Shown here: positions 26,101 through 41,100 of the stretch, piece by piece
Layout: every line of letters starts with the position of its first letter
Numbering within the stretch: position 1 is the stretch's first letter
DNA from: Melanocharis versteri
Taxonomy: Eukaryota > Chordata > Aves > Passeriformes > Melanocharitidae
Length of the DNA: 64,000 bases
NCBI GenBank assembly: GCA_013397845.1
Contig: VZTG01010081.1
Location: 633,522-697,521 of the forward strand
Direction of reading: 5' to 3'
Made by a program: the position numbers and the translations under genes
The notes under the pieces: model-generated
What the model saw: only the letters and a program-made list of their open reading frames with translations
What the model was told of the DNA's origin: nothing
The model's database searches: none

Positions 26101-29100
26101 TTAAATGAAGGAAATGCAACAAAGACGACGACAACCACTTCTAAACAGTCAACACTCATCCGTAAGGCACAACCAACCTCCACACCTTTTCTTGACATAT
26201 GTTCAATGTAAGGTATTGAAAAGAAGTTAAATCTATGTTGTATTGATTTTTCAGAATTACAGGTAATTTGCCTAAATTTTAAATGGTATTTTTAAACTAC
26301 ATTTGCTTCACAGTTTTTATAATTTTTGAATGACTGTGGAAGCATAAACAGCCTTACTTCAGTTTTTTGGAAGTCTGTGTGCGAGAAAAACATAGCTCCT
26401 CCTACATCAGTATGAATTTCTACTACCTATAAGAATTTCTCTTACCTATGATATCAAGCTTAAAGTATAGAGATACAATTACCACGCTGTTTATGGGAAG
26501 AGCAGTAAATCAGAAGTTTCTCTAACTTGAAATGCACGAAATGCAGATGACAATTTTATGGCAAACTAAGTCAAGCAGTGCTCGTCTGCTGAGACCCTGG
26601 GAACTACAAATGATCAACTAAAGCTTTATGCAGTAGCCAAACACTTCCTTAAACAAACCCCTTGTACTCTGCAGTTCAGACAAGCTATGTGGATATTTAA
26701 ACAGACCTCTGGATTTAATAACGTCGCTTTTTCAATTCTATTCTCTATGAAATTTGGTTACAAATGAGCAAAGAGCAGCAATTAAAGAAGTGGCAATAAA
26801 ATGTCTCAATCTATTTCTAGAGTAAAACTGATTATTTACAGTGAATAGATGATTAGTCACTCCCCACAAATATTTGTTCTGTTTCCTTTAATTCTGTCAG
26901 ATAAAGTTGTTTATCTGATAGATGCCTTAATGTAAATCTGAGAAGGTGGTTCTTAAGGCCAGTTTTTAAACTGTGGGAAGTAAAAGTTTCTCAAGAGCAG
27001 ATTTTGTCTCAGTATCTTTTACAGAAGGTACCAGAAATCAAAGCTGAAATGTTCAAAGAACTATTTTCAAGCAGTTCAACTTGAGGGGGACCTTTGAAAG
27101 CAATTTAAAGACTTTTACCTTCTGATCAAGCTCTACTCTTTAATAATCTAAATTAGTCTTACAGTTTATACTAATTTTCTGTTTTATTTTTAGTTATTGC
27201 TCCTCTAGGCCAGAAATCTGAAAAGCATTAAATCATAATAAAGATACACACATATAAAAAGATACTCTTTTTTTTAATTAAACTTTTTATATATGTAAAA
27301 ATATGTACCTATATTGAGACATGCTACAGCAGATGATAGTTTTATCCTGCAAGTTTACAACAGAATGGAAAAACATTCCCTATTTCCTGGCCTAAAATAA
27401 TTTCATCAAAGCATTTTGATCAGTTTTGTCAATGTTCTTGAAGCAGCTTCCAAAAAGCTGCTTAACTGCATAATTATTTTATTTCTAAGACTGCAGAACC
27501 AAATTGATGAATCACAGAAAACATCTATATATAAACTACTACTGCTCAAGATACTCTAATGATGTTATCAAGCACTTCTGAAGTACTGGATAGAATAAAA
27601 AAGAAGGAAGGCAGAGAACATATAATGTTATTCTTCATCTCAAGAGATGCTTCAGTAAGGAGGTACAGAGGGAAGTGCAACAAACGAGAATGGGTTTAGT
27701 CTTGATTTAAGAAAAAATACAGCATCACAGAGCCAAAGACTGAACTCAAATTATATTCACTCATTTTAGCAGGAGCAAAATCTTATCAAAACTGCCGTCT
27801 CTGAATACCTTTGTGAAGTTGTGCAAAGATGGATGCTGTGCAACTGCAGCACTCCTTTAAGGAGAAGTGACACCATAAATGCAGAGTCTGCAGCTGCTCA
27901 CAAGCTGCTCCTGAGTCATGAGATCTGGGATAGGCAAGTCATATTGGCTCTGACATTTACTAGGGAATGAAATATCCATAGTTGGTTTTAAATTACGTTA
28001 TTTGAGAGTGCTCCTGTACCTAAAGCAAGTGAAATTTTGATTTCCTTCTTCAAACAGAAAATGGCTGAATCATTCACAAATACTTCTTCCAGTATTTCTG
28101 TTGTTCTGAACATAAGAGCAAAGCAGCATGAACTTTGTCAAAGTCAATTAAGGGACAGATAACAGTAAGGTGTTCCTAATAAGCAAATATTGTTCACTTA
28201 ATAGTTCACTCTTCAGACATCATGTTATATTTGTTTTCCAAATACTAAGTTAGCATTTGGAAATACTTTTAAAGGTCACATATTATCTTACTTTGCATTA
28301 TGCCTCTGTAAAAGTATGAATGGCTGCTCCTTTAATGACTCGTTTTAACATGCTGTAATTGTCTCAAAACAAGCATGTAGCCCATGAGTTTCCATCTTCT
28401 CTGCAAGCAAGGTTTGAATTCTTGCCCCTTCATATTGACTCATTTGCCATGTTAGGAGTTGGCAAGATAACAGAAAAGGGAATGACACTGCTCCAGGTAT
28501 CAGAAGGTTATAATTTCTAGAAGGCAACATCATCCAGCTTTGTTGATAAGATAATGGGAAATAATTTGCTTTTCAACCTTGTCCACTTTCTACATAAGGA
28601 AGTCACTGCCAAATCATGAGCCACAGCAAATCGCAATTCTTGTAAACACCTTTATATTGAGTAGTTTAATCTAGTTCAGTGGAGGAACAGAGAATCACTT
28701 AGTAGAGAGAAAATAGTATCAGCATAGAAAAACAGCTTTTTGGGCTATTTTCCTGGATAGACCTTTGGTAAGAAGATACTACACAAGTTTAATTCTCTGT
28801 CTCTTGGCAAACTCAGTTTAATGTAATGTTTCTTCCCCCTTTTTTTAAGAATACTGCCTTTATGGGAGACATCATCACTGACACCTTTAGCCTCCTCTTC
28901 CTGCTGCCATACCCCATCGTTAGCAGAGAACAAGTGTTACAGATTACATCAGAAAGACCCACTTGCAGCATGCCAAGAATGAGCACTGTAACCGAGTCCC
29001 TTTTGCAACTGGTATTGGCAGCCATTTATCAGTCTGCCCTGCTGCTCTGCAAAACAAGGTACCATTTCTCCAGAACCACATCCCCAGTACAGAATTAGTC

Positions 29101-32100
29101 ATCTAACCAGTGCTGTGCTAATTGATGGGATGCATATCTGCAGTTTTCATTTCCCTGTTCCCGTGTCCTTCTTTGCTGTTACACCCTGAGATACACATGA
29201 CCCAACAACTGGCTGATGAAAGATTAAGGAGAACTAAAAGCAAATTATGTAAAAACAAATAAATGATTGCAACTCCACTGCCACAGATTTACATCTATTT
29301 CTTAATGTGTACTTTTGGAAGTGACACACATTTCAAAATCTTTAAGAGAAATGCTGTAACATCATAAAATGTCAATCAAGTATGCAAACACATCTAGAGC
29401 TACAGTGCTAGATCAGCAGACAGTTCAGTTCAAGTGATTTCGTGCCAAGGAGCAAAGAATGGAATCAGTAGTCAGAGGTCAGCTCCACGACAGCAGTCCC
29501 AACTCACAACAGAAATTACTCCCATTTCATAGATTAACTTGCAAAGTATTAGAGCAGCAATGAAAGCAAGCACTGTGGTTTAAGGAGAGATTAAAAAAGA
29601 AAACAACCAGAAACAAACAACAAACAGACACTGGAGAAACAGATTTTGTCAGTTTTCTGTGTTTTCCAAATATGCTTCCAGGTTACTTTAGGAGGCTTCT
29701 TTCAACTCTGATCCTCCCAGCTGGCAGGTAGAAAGGATATAAAGTTTGCCCATTCTGGTAACAAGGGAAAATAGCTGAATTTATACTGCAGGCTTACGAA
29801 TCCCTGCATGACAAGGAAAGTCCCCGAATTCAGGCACAGCACCCTAGCAAGCATCCCAGACTCACAAGGGTGAGGATAAAGGAAAAGGGAGGCAGGCACT
29901 TCAGCATCATGCCACTTGAGCAGGGCCTTCCCACACCCTCTGCTCTGTGCTGTTTGCCCATCCAGCCTCTTGCTTAGAAGGTACTCAGGGCATAGCTCAG
30001 TGCCACACTCTACTACAAAACCTGGCTCTACTGTTTTCCATGAACTCTAAAATTACTGTTTTATTGTTTAGCATAGAGCTAAACCACTGGGTTACAAAGA
30101 ATTGTAATCAACATTTTACCTGTATAGGTGGCTCAATCATTATCCACGCGGGAAGCATCAAACTTGGGTTAAGAGGTTGAGTTCCTACACGGAAATAAAT
30201 GCCACCATTGGTGTCACAGGCCCAAACATGCTGATTTCCACAGGTCAAGCTGATCAGCTTTACACCACCTAATAACAAAGAGAGTATTAGCAACCTAGCA
30301 TTTTCCTTTCAAATTCAGCTAATAATCAGAACTTGTATTCAGACTTCATTGTATTAAACCAGCTTTAAACACGGTCACATAAAAATGATTAGAAGTTAAT
30401 ACAACTTGTGAGAGAAAAAAAAAATCACTGGATACAATGAACAAAACCAAAAGGTAGTGCGTATGTGAGAAATTTCTCTGCTAAATCTGAAAAGAAATGT
30501 TTTAGTCATAGGAGAGTGCAATTTCTAAAGCACATTGTAAATACACTATTAAAGTAACCAAATCCAAGCAGGGAACCATTCCGTGACAAATGTTATCCGT
30601 GCCTAGAAAAACTTTCACGTGACCTAACATGAACTCTTCTCTGTAGCTGGCCATGCTTGGAGACTTTTAAAGGTGTTGATTTGCTAATACAGTCAGTGAA
30701 GAACATTTCTAATGACACCAGCATTTCAAAGGTATGAGAGCATATGGGTTATGCATTTCAGTGTTAACATACCAATGTCACATCTGTAAATAAAGGAACT
30801 GATTTTCAAGTGGATTTATATTCACCACTGTACCTATTTATTACACCAATCTCAAATGTGCAGCAGTATTTTAACCCTGACAGCACCGCGAAAACAAAGC
30901 TGCCAAATAAGTGTGTTGGAATTTTAGCATGGTTTGTGTTTGGGTTTAGTCTAGATTCCTGCAAAGACAGTAGAGATGCATACCTGGTATTTTAGTCTAA
31001 AAAGAACTGCTAGTTAACTGTCTACTGAAACTCTTAATCTTTCACATTCATTTTAAAATAGCCATGTGGTGTAATGCATCTAACATCTGATTTCCTTTTT
31101 TCACCCCATGTCGGACAAAACAAAGCTAAGTAATGGAAAACAAGTTCCAAAGAAAGCGGGACCCAAGCAGTACAGATCCACTACAGAAAGAATGTTCTGG
31201 TCAGACTCCAAACTAAAGATTCTAAAAATAGGCCTTGCTGGTTAATTAAACGTGCCAGTGCTGCTTGGGATATCCCATTCTCGGTAACAGTTCTGTCTTC
31301 AGGGATGTGAAATTTGGCAACAAATCCTCGTAAAGTGCTTCAGACACAGCATTCCTTACAGAGGAGCATGGAATTTTATCCCACAGAGTGCAAGTTCAAA
31401 GTATTTATTTCTGCAGAAGGCAATATTCCCAATTGTTAGGGTTTGCTGGGGAAAAGAACAGGAAGTAACAGGACAACACAGCTTTATCTTTTAATTAGCT
31501 GTAATAGTACACAGATCTCACTAACCAAAATTATTTAACTTTCTGAATCACAGGAAGAGAAATCAATCTATCTCATCCCAAAATTTCCTTTAACCATACA
31601 GCTTCATATAAAAACCAAAATGACAAACAAAAACTTCTACTGCTTGGGATGAGAACATCTATAGCAACTTTCTCTTGTAGACAGAGGCTTGACTTTCAGC
31701 TGCAAAGCCAAAATCTTACTTAAACCCTCATTATTGCTTCTAATAAAATATGACTCGAAGCAATGGCTTTGTCACAGGATACCTCAGCTGTCGAAGTGTT
31801 CTGATCCAGACAAGCATCAGGCACTCCAACATGGAATCACATATCACCTACTCGGCACAGCTGATTCATTTACGTCTACAGTACAATTTGATATTCAAAA
31901 ACGCAGCCCTTATATAAATGTTTTGGGGTTTCTCCCTCCTCCCACTTACTGTCTGTATCTTAGGAGAAGGTCATGCTAACCACATTCACCAACTGTTTTA
32001 GAGCAAGTAGCATGAACCAGCAGCATTGTTTATTGTTAAAATCTAAAGGTCATTCTACTGTGTTTAGAAACCTTGATAGTGATAGTGGAATTCTAATCAA

Positions 32101-35100
32101 AATAATCTACTAGGTGCTACTCCCAGTACACAATGTAAAAGGCAAGATACTACCAACATAATAAGAGTACTTCAACCTTAATGCTGGCAAACCCCATCAC
32201 TTCCATACAGAATTCTGAACTGCATTTTACAGAAAGTTGCTCCCACCCCATCTGCCCTCCCCAGTAACAGTCCTAATGTTTCTGGAGTAAACTTAAACAT
32301 ACACTTGAACAGTAACAACAGCTCTCCAATTTCTTCAGCCCCATTAGAACAAATAAAGGCTCTTCTATTATAGCCACGGATATGCACTGGTTAAGCAGTG
32401 ATGGACCACATGCAATTAAATGGAGGAAAAACGCCTAAAACATTTTCACATTTCAGTGCTAACCCACAGTGACAGGTACAGTGGAGTGTTTGAGTATTTC
32501 CTGACCCCAGATCTCTGCTATGCCACCACCCTGTGCCACAGAGCTGACAGGAACAGCTGAATGTAAAGGCTGAACTCCTGAACTGCTGAAGCTCACAGGC
32601 CAGGTATTACAGTCAGCTAACACCAATTACACTGATTTCCTGTATGAATTCTCTTGAGATTTTCAGACAATGGCCAGAAGTTACTTATTTTTTCAGTTGA
32701 ACAGTTACTGTCTAAACTGCTGGAAAGCAGTGGTTCATGAGAAGAGTTTCAAACCACACTAAGGAACATGAGAAGGAGAGAGTGGCCAAATCTATCCTGT
32801 AGGTCAGTAAAAGGCATCCATCAGTGTTTAAACTATGATACGATGAGAGATTTGGAACCAATTCATCAGCTCTGAAAAATAATTGGTGTACAACTGACAT
32901 ACAAGTTAATTTTAAAAGATACATTTTAGAATTTTTCCATGAAGTATTATGAACTATACACTAAAACTGTTCATGAGGCTTAAACTCTACCAGCTGTCTG
33001 CCTTTCCTTAAACCTGAAGTTAAAATTGCCTGTCTGTTCTCAGACCAGTCATGAATACTGCCATCAAAAACGGAAAAATTTCAAAACCGTTGAATTATTT
33101 TTAAAATAGTGAGAGAGTGGTGCATAGTCTCAATATCCTTTATCTTCACCTGAAACAAGAATGCAGATCAGCATGAAGGTAAGAATGTTCTAACAGACTA
33201 TTAAAGAAATAAATCTGATTGGAAAATTACTGATGAAGTTGGCAAATAACCTGATTACCCCAGAGCCAAACTCCAAACTGGGACTACATTTCAATGATCA
33301 AATCATGGTCAACCACCCAGGCAAATGAAAAGAGCAGTTAACCGGCATCACATTCTAAGCATTACACTGAATTATTACATCACTATAAACCTGAACATGA
33401 GTGTTATCAGCTGCATCTCTCATGAATGATGCAACTCTTGGAACATCATTTTTTCCTTGGCAGGAAGCTGTGATGACTCTGCTAAAAATGTGTTTAACCA
33501 TAAAATTCAGACCTTTGTGCCCTAGACCAGGTGATTATGGCTGCACTGAGGAACAAGAGCCAGCCTAGTTAAAGCTGCCAGAGCCCCTGCAGGCTGAGCC
33601 ACCTCAGGCTGACCAACCACAAGATACACTGAACCCACACAAAGTATCTTGCAAACAGGAAACTTGTCTCCAGGGAAAGGCTAAACAGAACACACTTTGA
33701 AAGCCACAGCTGTTCCTGATGTTTTACAATCATCTGCCAATAGGTACTATTTAATCCAGTAAATGTTATTCTACATCAGTAAACTGAAAGATGCTTCTGG
33801 AAAATACAGTATGCTAAAAGTTAGTCTACTCAATAAGAATGTCATACCTAGTTGGGAGAGATCCAGTTTTGTCCAATGCATCCCAGTTGGGCAGCTGGAG
33901 GAAAGTGTTCTGATAAATATCTGCCCAAGACTATCCAAGCCCCAGATGGCATCCTGGCAGGCAGAGTAGTGCACCATTTCAGCCTCCGGTGGCAGCTGCA
34001 CCGTAGAAGGACGAAAATGAGGATTCTGATCACTGACACAAAACAGATCCTTGTTGCTTTGGCACAGCCACAAAAAGCTTCCTATGGAAAGGACACTTCT
34101 GTTATTAAAATAATTCCTAATCCACTCTGAGAAAGCTTACACATCTACTTTTTCTGAAAAGAATGATCAGTACATTTGAAGGCAAAACTAAAGCTTCTTG
34201 GCTATGTTCATAGGGTAAGGCTTTGAAGCACAAATACAGATCCTAAGCCCTTATTTAGGCACTTAAATACTCCCTTTCTCACATAAAGGAAGTAGTAAGT
34301 GATCTCATTTGAAGAAATGTTTCATTTGAAGAAACTAACAGAGAGAAGACACATGTAACAGTGTACTATCGCCTCTCTTTATTCTTCTGTTCTTTTTTTA
34401 TCCTTGATATAACAGCCTTTGAAAAGTAGCATTCTTTTGCAGCTCTAAACCACATTTTTGCCACTAATGCCAGTCTACTTAGATAATGCAATTGCTAACT
34501 ATTGTAACCAGCAGTTCAATTCCCTGACAGGGTCTCCCTTTTACCAATAATGTGCGATCTTGCTGCAGTAACCGCACTGACAGGAGAAGCACTTGGTTAG
34601 TACAGGCATTCCAGCAAAGCATGCTCCGAAACTTCCAATTACAAACTCTGCCAATGCATGCTTTGGCAGTTTAGGAAGCTGCTGCTCCTGAGGACCACTC
34701 ATTTCTCTGTTGGATGCCACTCCATACCAATGGTGAGAGTGAATAATACGTTATTTTAATCTCCAGTAGTTTTACAGACATATTTCCACCCTACTTCAAC
34801 TACTTTAGGTCCCTGCAAACAGAAAAGACAACCAAAATCTGAAGTAATTCAGGTTATTAAATTACTTACACCATCAATTCTGCTCTATTTAAAAATCAGG
34901 TATTATATGCCTGCACTGTTGATTTACCAACCTTCTTTAGATGAAGCTGGGGAAGCCAACACAAAAATCCATTTTGTAGCAGAAGCAGTACCACGAGGCA
35001 CAATATTATTCCAATACGTGCCTGGAAAGAAAGAACAAGTGGTATTAGTAGGAAACTTAGTTTTCTGTTAAAATTTGTTATTCAAAATTGAAAAGAAATT

Positions 35101-38100
35101 CTATTGCAACCAATCATGAAATATATTTTAGGCAAGATTTTCTATGAAAATCTTTCAAGAAACTGTTGGAGGGAAGGGGAAACTTCCTCCTAACACCTAT
35201 GTAAACACACACACACAGAAAACTGGGAATGCAGAAGAGGATAAAGAAAAATATTAATGGCCTTCAACAGGGGACCAATTTGGTGATGAGGTCAAATGAC
35301 AGCCTAGATGTATTGTTAGTGTTTACCTAAACAAAAAAATGTACCAAATCAAAATTCTATTTTGAGAACTATAGCAAGAAAAATAACGCAATCTCTTCAT
35401 TAGCGCTGTAAAACCACAACATTGGTGTCTTGCATAGCCACACTGATCGTGAGCCAGACTCCACAGTGAAACACAAAATAGGTTCAACAGCTTAGGATTG
35501 CCTTCTTATCTCAGAGAAGAGACACATGTAGGTGTTAAAAGGAGTAACTTGTGCACAGTTCACTCGTTGACAATGACCTTTCCACAAAAAACATTTCTCT
35601 TTAAATGAGAAAGTATTTAATACCAAATGCTAATGAATAATTTAATTTAATTTTTAAACATGTTAAAGCTGCCCTGACTTGCCATGGGTAATTTCTGTGG
35701 TGACAGAGCTGTAGTCAGTTACTTCCTTCTATTTAATTTTCTTAACTTAAAAAAATTAAGATGCAAAAGCACACCAACCTATTAAGTTTCCCTTTGCTAC
35801 ATGGAATTCGTTTTTGCCTGAAGAGATCCAGACTCCACTGCCATTAACTCCGAGGAGGCTGGGCTGACACTGAAGCTGCTGTGACCAAAATGCCAATCGA
35901 AGCTTATCAGCCACCTTCTCCACAGGTGTCTGAGCTGCTGTTGCCACTGTGTGAGTTGCCTGGATTATGGTCTGGAACAGGCTGCACTGGTCAAACACTA
36001 CATAATCAGTGATGCTTACCTAGGGGAAAAAGAAAAAAAGTGCTCTTGATAATTAGTTAAGCTTTGAGGTGAACTGCACAATCTTTCACTAGAAGTTTTT
36101 TTAGAAATATTCCAAGTCTAGGAAGGGAAAAATAAAAATGGTACATTTTGAGTAATTGTCTTGCTAATAAGCCACGATCAATATTAAACACTAGCTTACA
36201 ACTCCCTTCTACCCAACAATCCATTTTGAAATCTGCATTTTAAGAAAGCCCTTTGCTTCAGGGTATCTCCCTCTAAAAACATGTTAAACTCTGCAAAGTA
36301 AGAGGTGAACTTTCAATTTCCCAAAGGAAGAGAGAAACTCGCACAGTGTATCAATTCAAACCACATGACAAAAACTTGTATGCAAGACTCCTTTACAACT
36401 ACCTCACGGACATTTTAATTCATAGTGCAGAAGGAGGTCTAAATAAGCAATTGCCCAAGTTCTGTCATGGACAACTAGGTTGGCAACCCTCTGGGATACT
36501 CCTAGAAAGGAAGGAAATGCCTAAGAGCACAAAAAGAGCACCAGTTTGCCAATAACCTCAAAGCCAAGCTACTCATGGTGCCCACATGAAAAAGGGATTA
36601 CACTTGCACATAGACCAAAATTCTTGTAACTTAGGTAGGCATGTAGACAGACAAATTTTCCGTAAAACTGTTTTTGTACTCCCTTCTTCCCCATCTCCGT
36701 CTCTGGAGAAAACCAGAAAAGCTGGAGAAACCAGAGTCAGGAATTCCAAATCAATACCAGACAGTACTTGCAGTAACTGAGTTGGTTTCACCCACGTGAA
36801 CTGTGGCTGAAGCAAGCAGCTCCACACGGCTCAAAGAAACCTCAACCGAATGGAAAAATGCAAAACACATTCTTTTGCACGGTGACTTATTATTTATTTT
36901 GTCTAGCTAAAGAAAAGGATGGGCACCGGAAGACAAGAGAAGAGGCTGAGTTCAGCAGCCAGACTTGATGCTCTGCCTCAACGGCATGTCCTGTGACCTG
37001 GCAGAGCATTTCTTGTGTTCTTGAAAGCTTCTGCAATGCTGTTCTGGATGACCATGGGATGGTTTTTCCTCCCCTCTTTAAAGCAGACCCAAAAAGGGAT
37101 TTCAGCCATAGCACACTAAAGCTTTAATACACTGAATAAAGAGTGCTACAAAATATCAAGCAATTAATTGAATTAATTCTTAGAATCTTGTGGGGAAAAC
37201 AACACAAATAACAAACCCAAGGTAAAAGACTAAACTGAAAGCAAAATAAAAAAATGCCTACTTGCCACCAATGGTTATCATCTCCTTGTGGCTTCTTTGA
37301 AACTATACCAGTCCTGAACCAGAGATTGCCATGGATATCCAAAGCCCATAATGTCTGCTGATCTCCAAGGGTTATGCACACTGGTTCCAAAGCTTGCATT
37401 TCACTGGAAATGAAAACAAGTAAAAATGTTAAAAACCTTACTTCAAATTTTTGCTGATGGTATTTTAAAGAAGCTATTATAATGCTAATAGTTTAACACA
37501 GTTGAACTCAGTGGGACCAAGCTAAAAAACACATTTGATATCAAATTTTCACAGTTATTCAGTACTTTATATTTTGTTTAAGCAAAAACATTCAACAACA
37601 ACAACAACAAAAAAACCCATGAGTCCTTCAAAGATCACTCAAGATTTGAAACTTGGATACATAACAATAAAACTAAACAACTCCTATTTTGTTCAGTAAA
37701 TAAGCAATCAAGAGCTGTTCTTTAAGTTTTTGATAAAATAGCTTCACAAATGTATCTCCTCAATTTCCTTGACCTATTCTGAGAACAATACCTGCAGTTC
37801 AGGGACCACGAATAGAAAACTCAACCTGACTATGTGACAAAGATAAATGCTGAATTTAGGACTACAAATTTCCTGCATAAGTAAACGATTTTCAAGCTCA
37901 GAAAGTCAACAGGGTCAGGTGATCATATCAGACACTGAAAAGGTAGCAAACAATGCTAGCTCTTTCAGATAACCTTTCTTGACAATTTAAGAACAAATAG
38001 TGACTGCTTTCTGCAATTTTAACACAAAGCCCAAGAACATGAAATGTACCTAAGGTGTAGGTCAAGCAGGTATTTTCATTAAACAGACTCATTAAAGTAC

Positions 38101-41100
38101 ATGCAAATTTCACCTTTGAACACAATAGTTTCTTAGACTGTTCAAGAGCCAAATACCAGGCTGGGAGGTAGCACGAGTTAAGGTTTCACAATAGGATATT
38201 CAGTAGATAAAATCACCTGAGGACAAGAACTTGAATTTCTTCCTAAACTTGCTCCAGGCTTATGTCACAAGAGACACTATATTCTACATTCTCAAAGCCT
38301 GCAGTAGAGACTCAGAGCTTTTAACTTTATCACAAAGGAACTACCGTGAGTATAGGATCAACTACAAAGCTAAACACCAACTGCACAAAATATTTATAAA
38401 AATTGGTGGCTGGGGAGTGCCGAAGTGTTATCCAGCAGTGTGGATGACCAAGAAAATGCATAATTTAATCTCAGAAAAAAATATAGAAAACAAAATAAAA
38501 CTCTCAAAAAACTGGAGAGCTCATTTAAAAAAATTATGGCACAAATTAAAGAAGCAATATTTAATTAAAAAGTCACGTTAACAGACATTATAAAGATATT
38601 TTAAAAATTGTTCTCACTCTTTAAACTCGCTTCTGTTTATGACAATGCCTTTCATTACATAGCAGTCATTCACCTGGCAGAAAAACAGCAGTTACTCTGA
38701 ATATGTCTGGACAAAGACTAAAGGAAGGAAGGACAGACAGACAGACAGACAGCTAGCTAAAATAGGTATATACACAGACACAGAGGTATATAGACACACG
38801 AGTTCAGGTAACACTTTTTCACACATCAGGGAGTTCCAGCAGAATTATTCGTGTCATTCTGGTTATGCTCAGAATGTCCCACCAGAGCCACTACCTGACA
38901 ATATCACTCTTCCACTGCTCTCCCTCGGGACAGAAGCTGCGCACTCCCTCCCGGTACAGCAGGGCCCGCTGCTCGCTCAGAGCCCACACCACATTGTTTC
39001 TGGATGTGACCTGTGACAGTGGACAAGGGCAGTCAACCTTTACTGCTCGGGCACAAGGACGATCCACACTCAGGCCTAGAAATCAGAAAAATGAGGATTG
39101 CTTTACAAACTTTGGCTTTTTGCAACAAAAAGGAAAGAAATAAAGCAACTCAGTAAAAGAAAATGCAGAAGGAATCTCCTTGACATGCTAACATTCGTCA
39201 TTTGATAACAATTTCCTTGAGTGACTGTTCTTTCTATAAACTATTAATAATTTCCTCTAATATAGCTGACTTTACGTTTTAAAAAATAAGATACTGTACA
39301 TCCTTCAACACTGCAGAGTGCATGTCCAGTCCTGTCATTTCTGTTCCTTTTCTCCCTCTAGTGTCAGCACCAGGAATCTCCATTTATAAAACCTGTATTA
39401 GAGCTGACAGACGCGTCAAAGAAAAAGCCAGTAATGGAAGAACTTCTGCCCGAAACATGCCAGGGAAAGAAGCAACCGGATCTGAATAGTGACAGCAGAG
39501 CAATTACAAAAGAGCATGCCACAGTGCGTAGTGCTGAAAGGAGCAGAGAGGTTCTGGTAGATTTACAAGCAGTTTGCACACATTTCTACATCTAATCTAC
39601 AGGAACACTTCTTTACCACTACACTGAAGCTTGATTTACACATATATAACTGCATGTGAAACATCTCAGAAGACACAGCTTTTGTTTCACCTTCTCATGC
39701 TGCCAAAGCCAGTATGAACAGACTCATATGTATGATATATTCTAGATTAACAAGAACACTCATTTCTAAACCTCTGAGCACACACTTCTGTTATAAATGT
39801 TACACAAGACAGTGAAGGGAATGAAAAGATCCTTGAGAAACAATTTTCACTGGTTGCCTCAGGTTAGCAAGACAGATACACTGACAATTTATTTTTTGCA
39901 TCAAAAGACAAATTTGGAAGCCTAAGAACAGCAGAATGTAAGCTGATGTAACCAAACCAATCTCTCAAAGGGAAGAAAAATATTGATTCAAACCTCCACA
40001 GAGCCCTGTATGATTAGCATTCAAAATTCACTCTCCATCACCACTATCCATGCCTGTTGGCAATATGCATGTGACCATGGGCAGGCCACTTGATTTCTCT
40101 GGAACTACCACACTTAACTAAAAAAATAATTTTAATAGTGTCTTTGAAACGGTGATGTGTACTTAAAACAGTCTTCTTAATCACAAAGAATTTTTGTATT
40201 GTGCTGCAGTAACTAAACCTAAAAGAGAAATTACGAGAGTGCCAAAATTAAATGAAAGGTAAATAAGAATTTTGATAGCCACTCAGAGATGCTGTCCTGT
40301 TTTTGTACGTCTTATGCAGCTTCCCCTTAACCCAGTTCTCCTCTTCATTCACCAGTAATTCCTTCATCATGTTACTGTTAATTTTTCATTAGTAACTCAG
40401 CTCTCTGTGCAAGCCCCATATGCCTGAGAGTCCTTGATACTTCTCTCCCTTAACTCTGAAACTAGTACTGCCATCCTTCATCCTAGCTCCTTGCATTTAG
40501 CCTGAATATTGTTTGTGTAACATCTTCCAAATACACCCTCTTCTATTCACGGGGGAACTTAAAACTAAGGCCATGACTTCAACGTTGCCACTACCCCTTT
40601 TTCCAATTTGTGCCTCACTCACATCCATTAAGAAGGCAGGTGCAAAGATTCCTGCTCCACAGCCCATTCCATTCCCCCATGGCTTTGCTTTCTCTATCAC
40701 ATAAAATACATACCACTTGTCTATACTTCCAAAGCACTTCACCATCTTCTGTCTCAAAATACCTTCCTTTCATTATCAAGTGGTAACTCCTACCTTCAAG
40801 AGATCTGTGCTTTTCAAAACACAAAGCTTCTACTTTCCCCTATTCTGCCCACTTAAGGCTGAGTTGTTTCAGTGCACCACACCACTTTCAAAGGAAGGGT
40901 ATTATTTTGACATTTTCTACAATCCCTTTCCATTTATCTCCATCCATCTCATATCCTCCCCATGTTATAAATTCTCTGTACTGTATGTACTTCATTTGGC
41001 ACACACAAAACAAGTGGCCATGAACTGGCTTTTCCACTCTTCTAATTACACAAAATCTCACAACTGTTTCCAAGTGTTTCTCAAGATAAAAAGGTTTCCT

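Noticed and set aside
27441..27463. 9-bp perfect hairpin AAGCAGCTT/AAGCTGCTT in TECPR2 intron 17
   Set aside because: Pairing does not extend beyond nine bases; this length is expected by chance in 64 kb.
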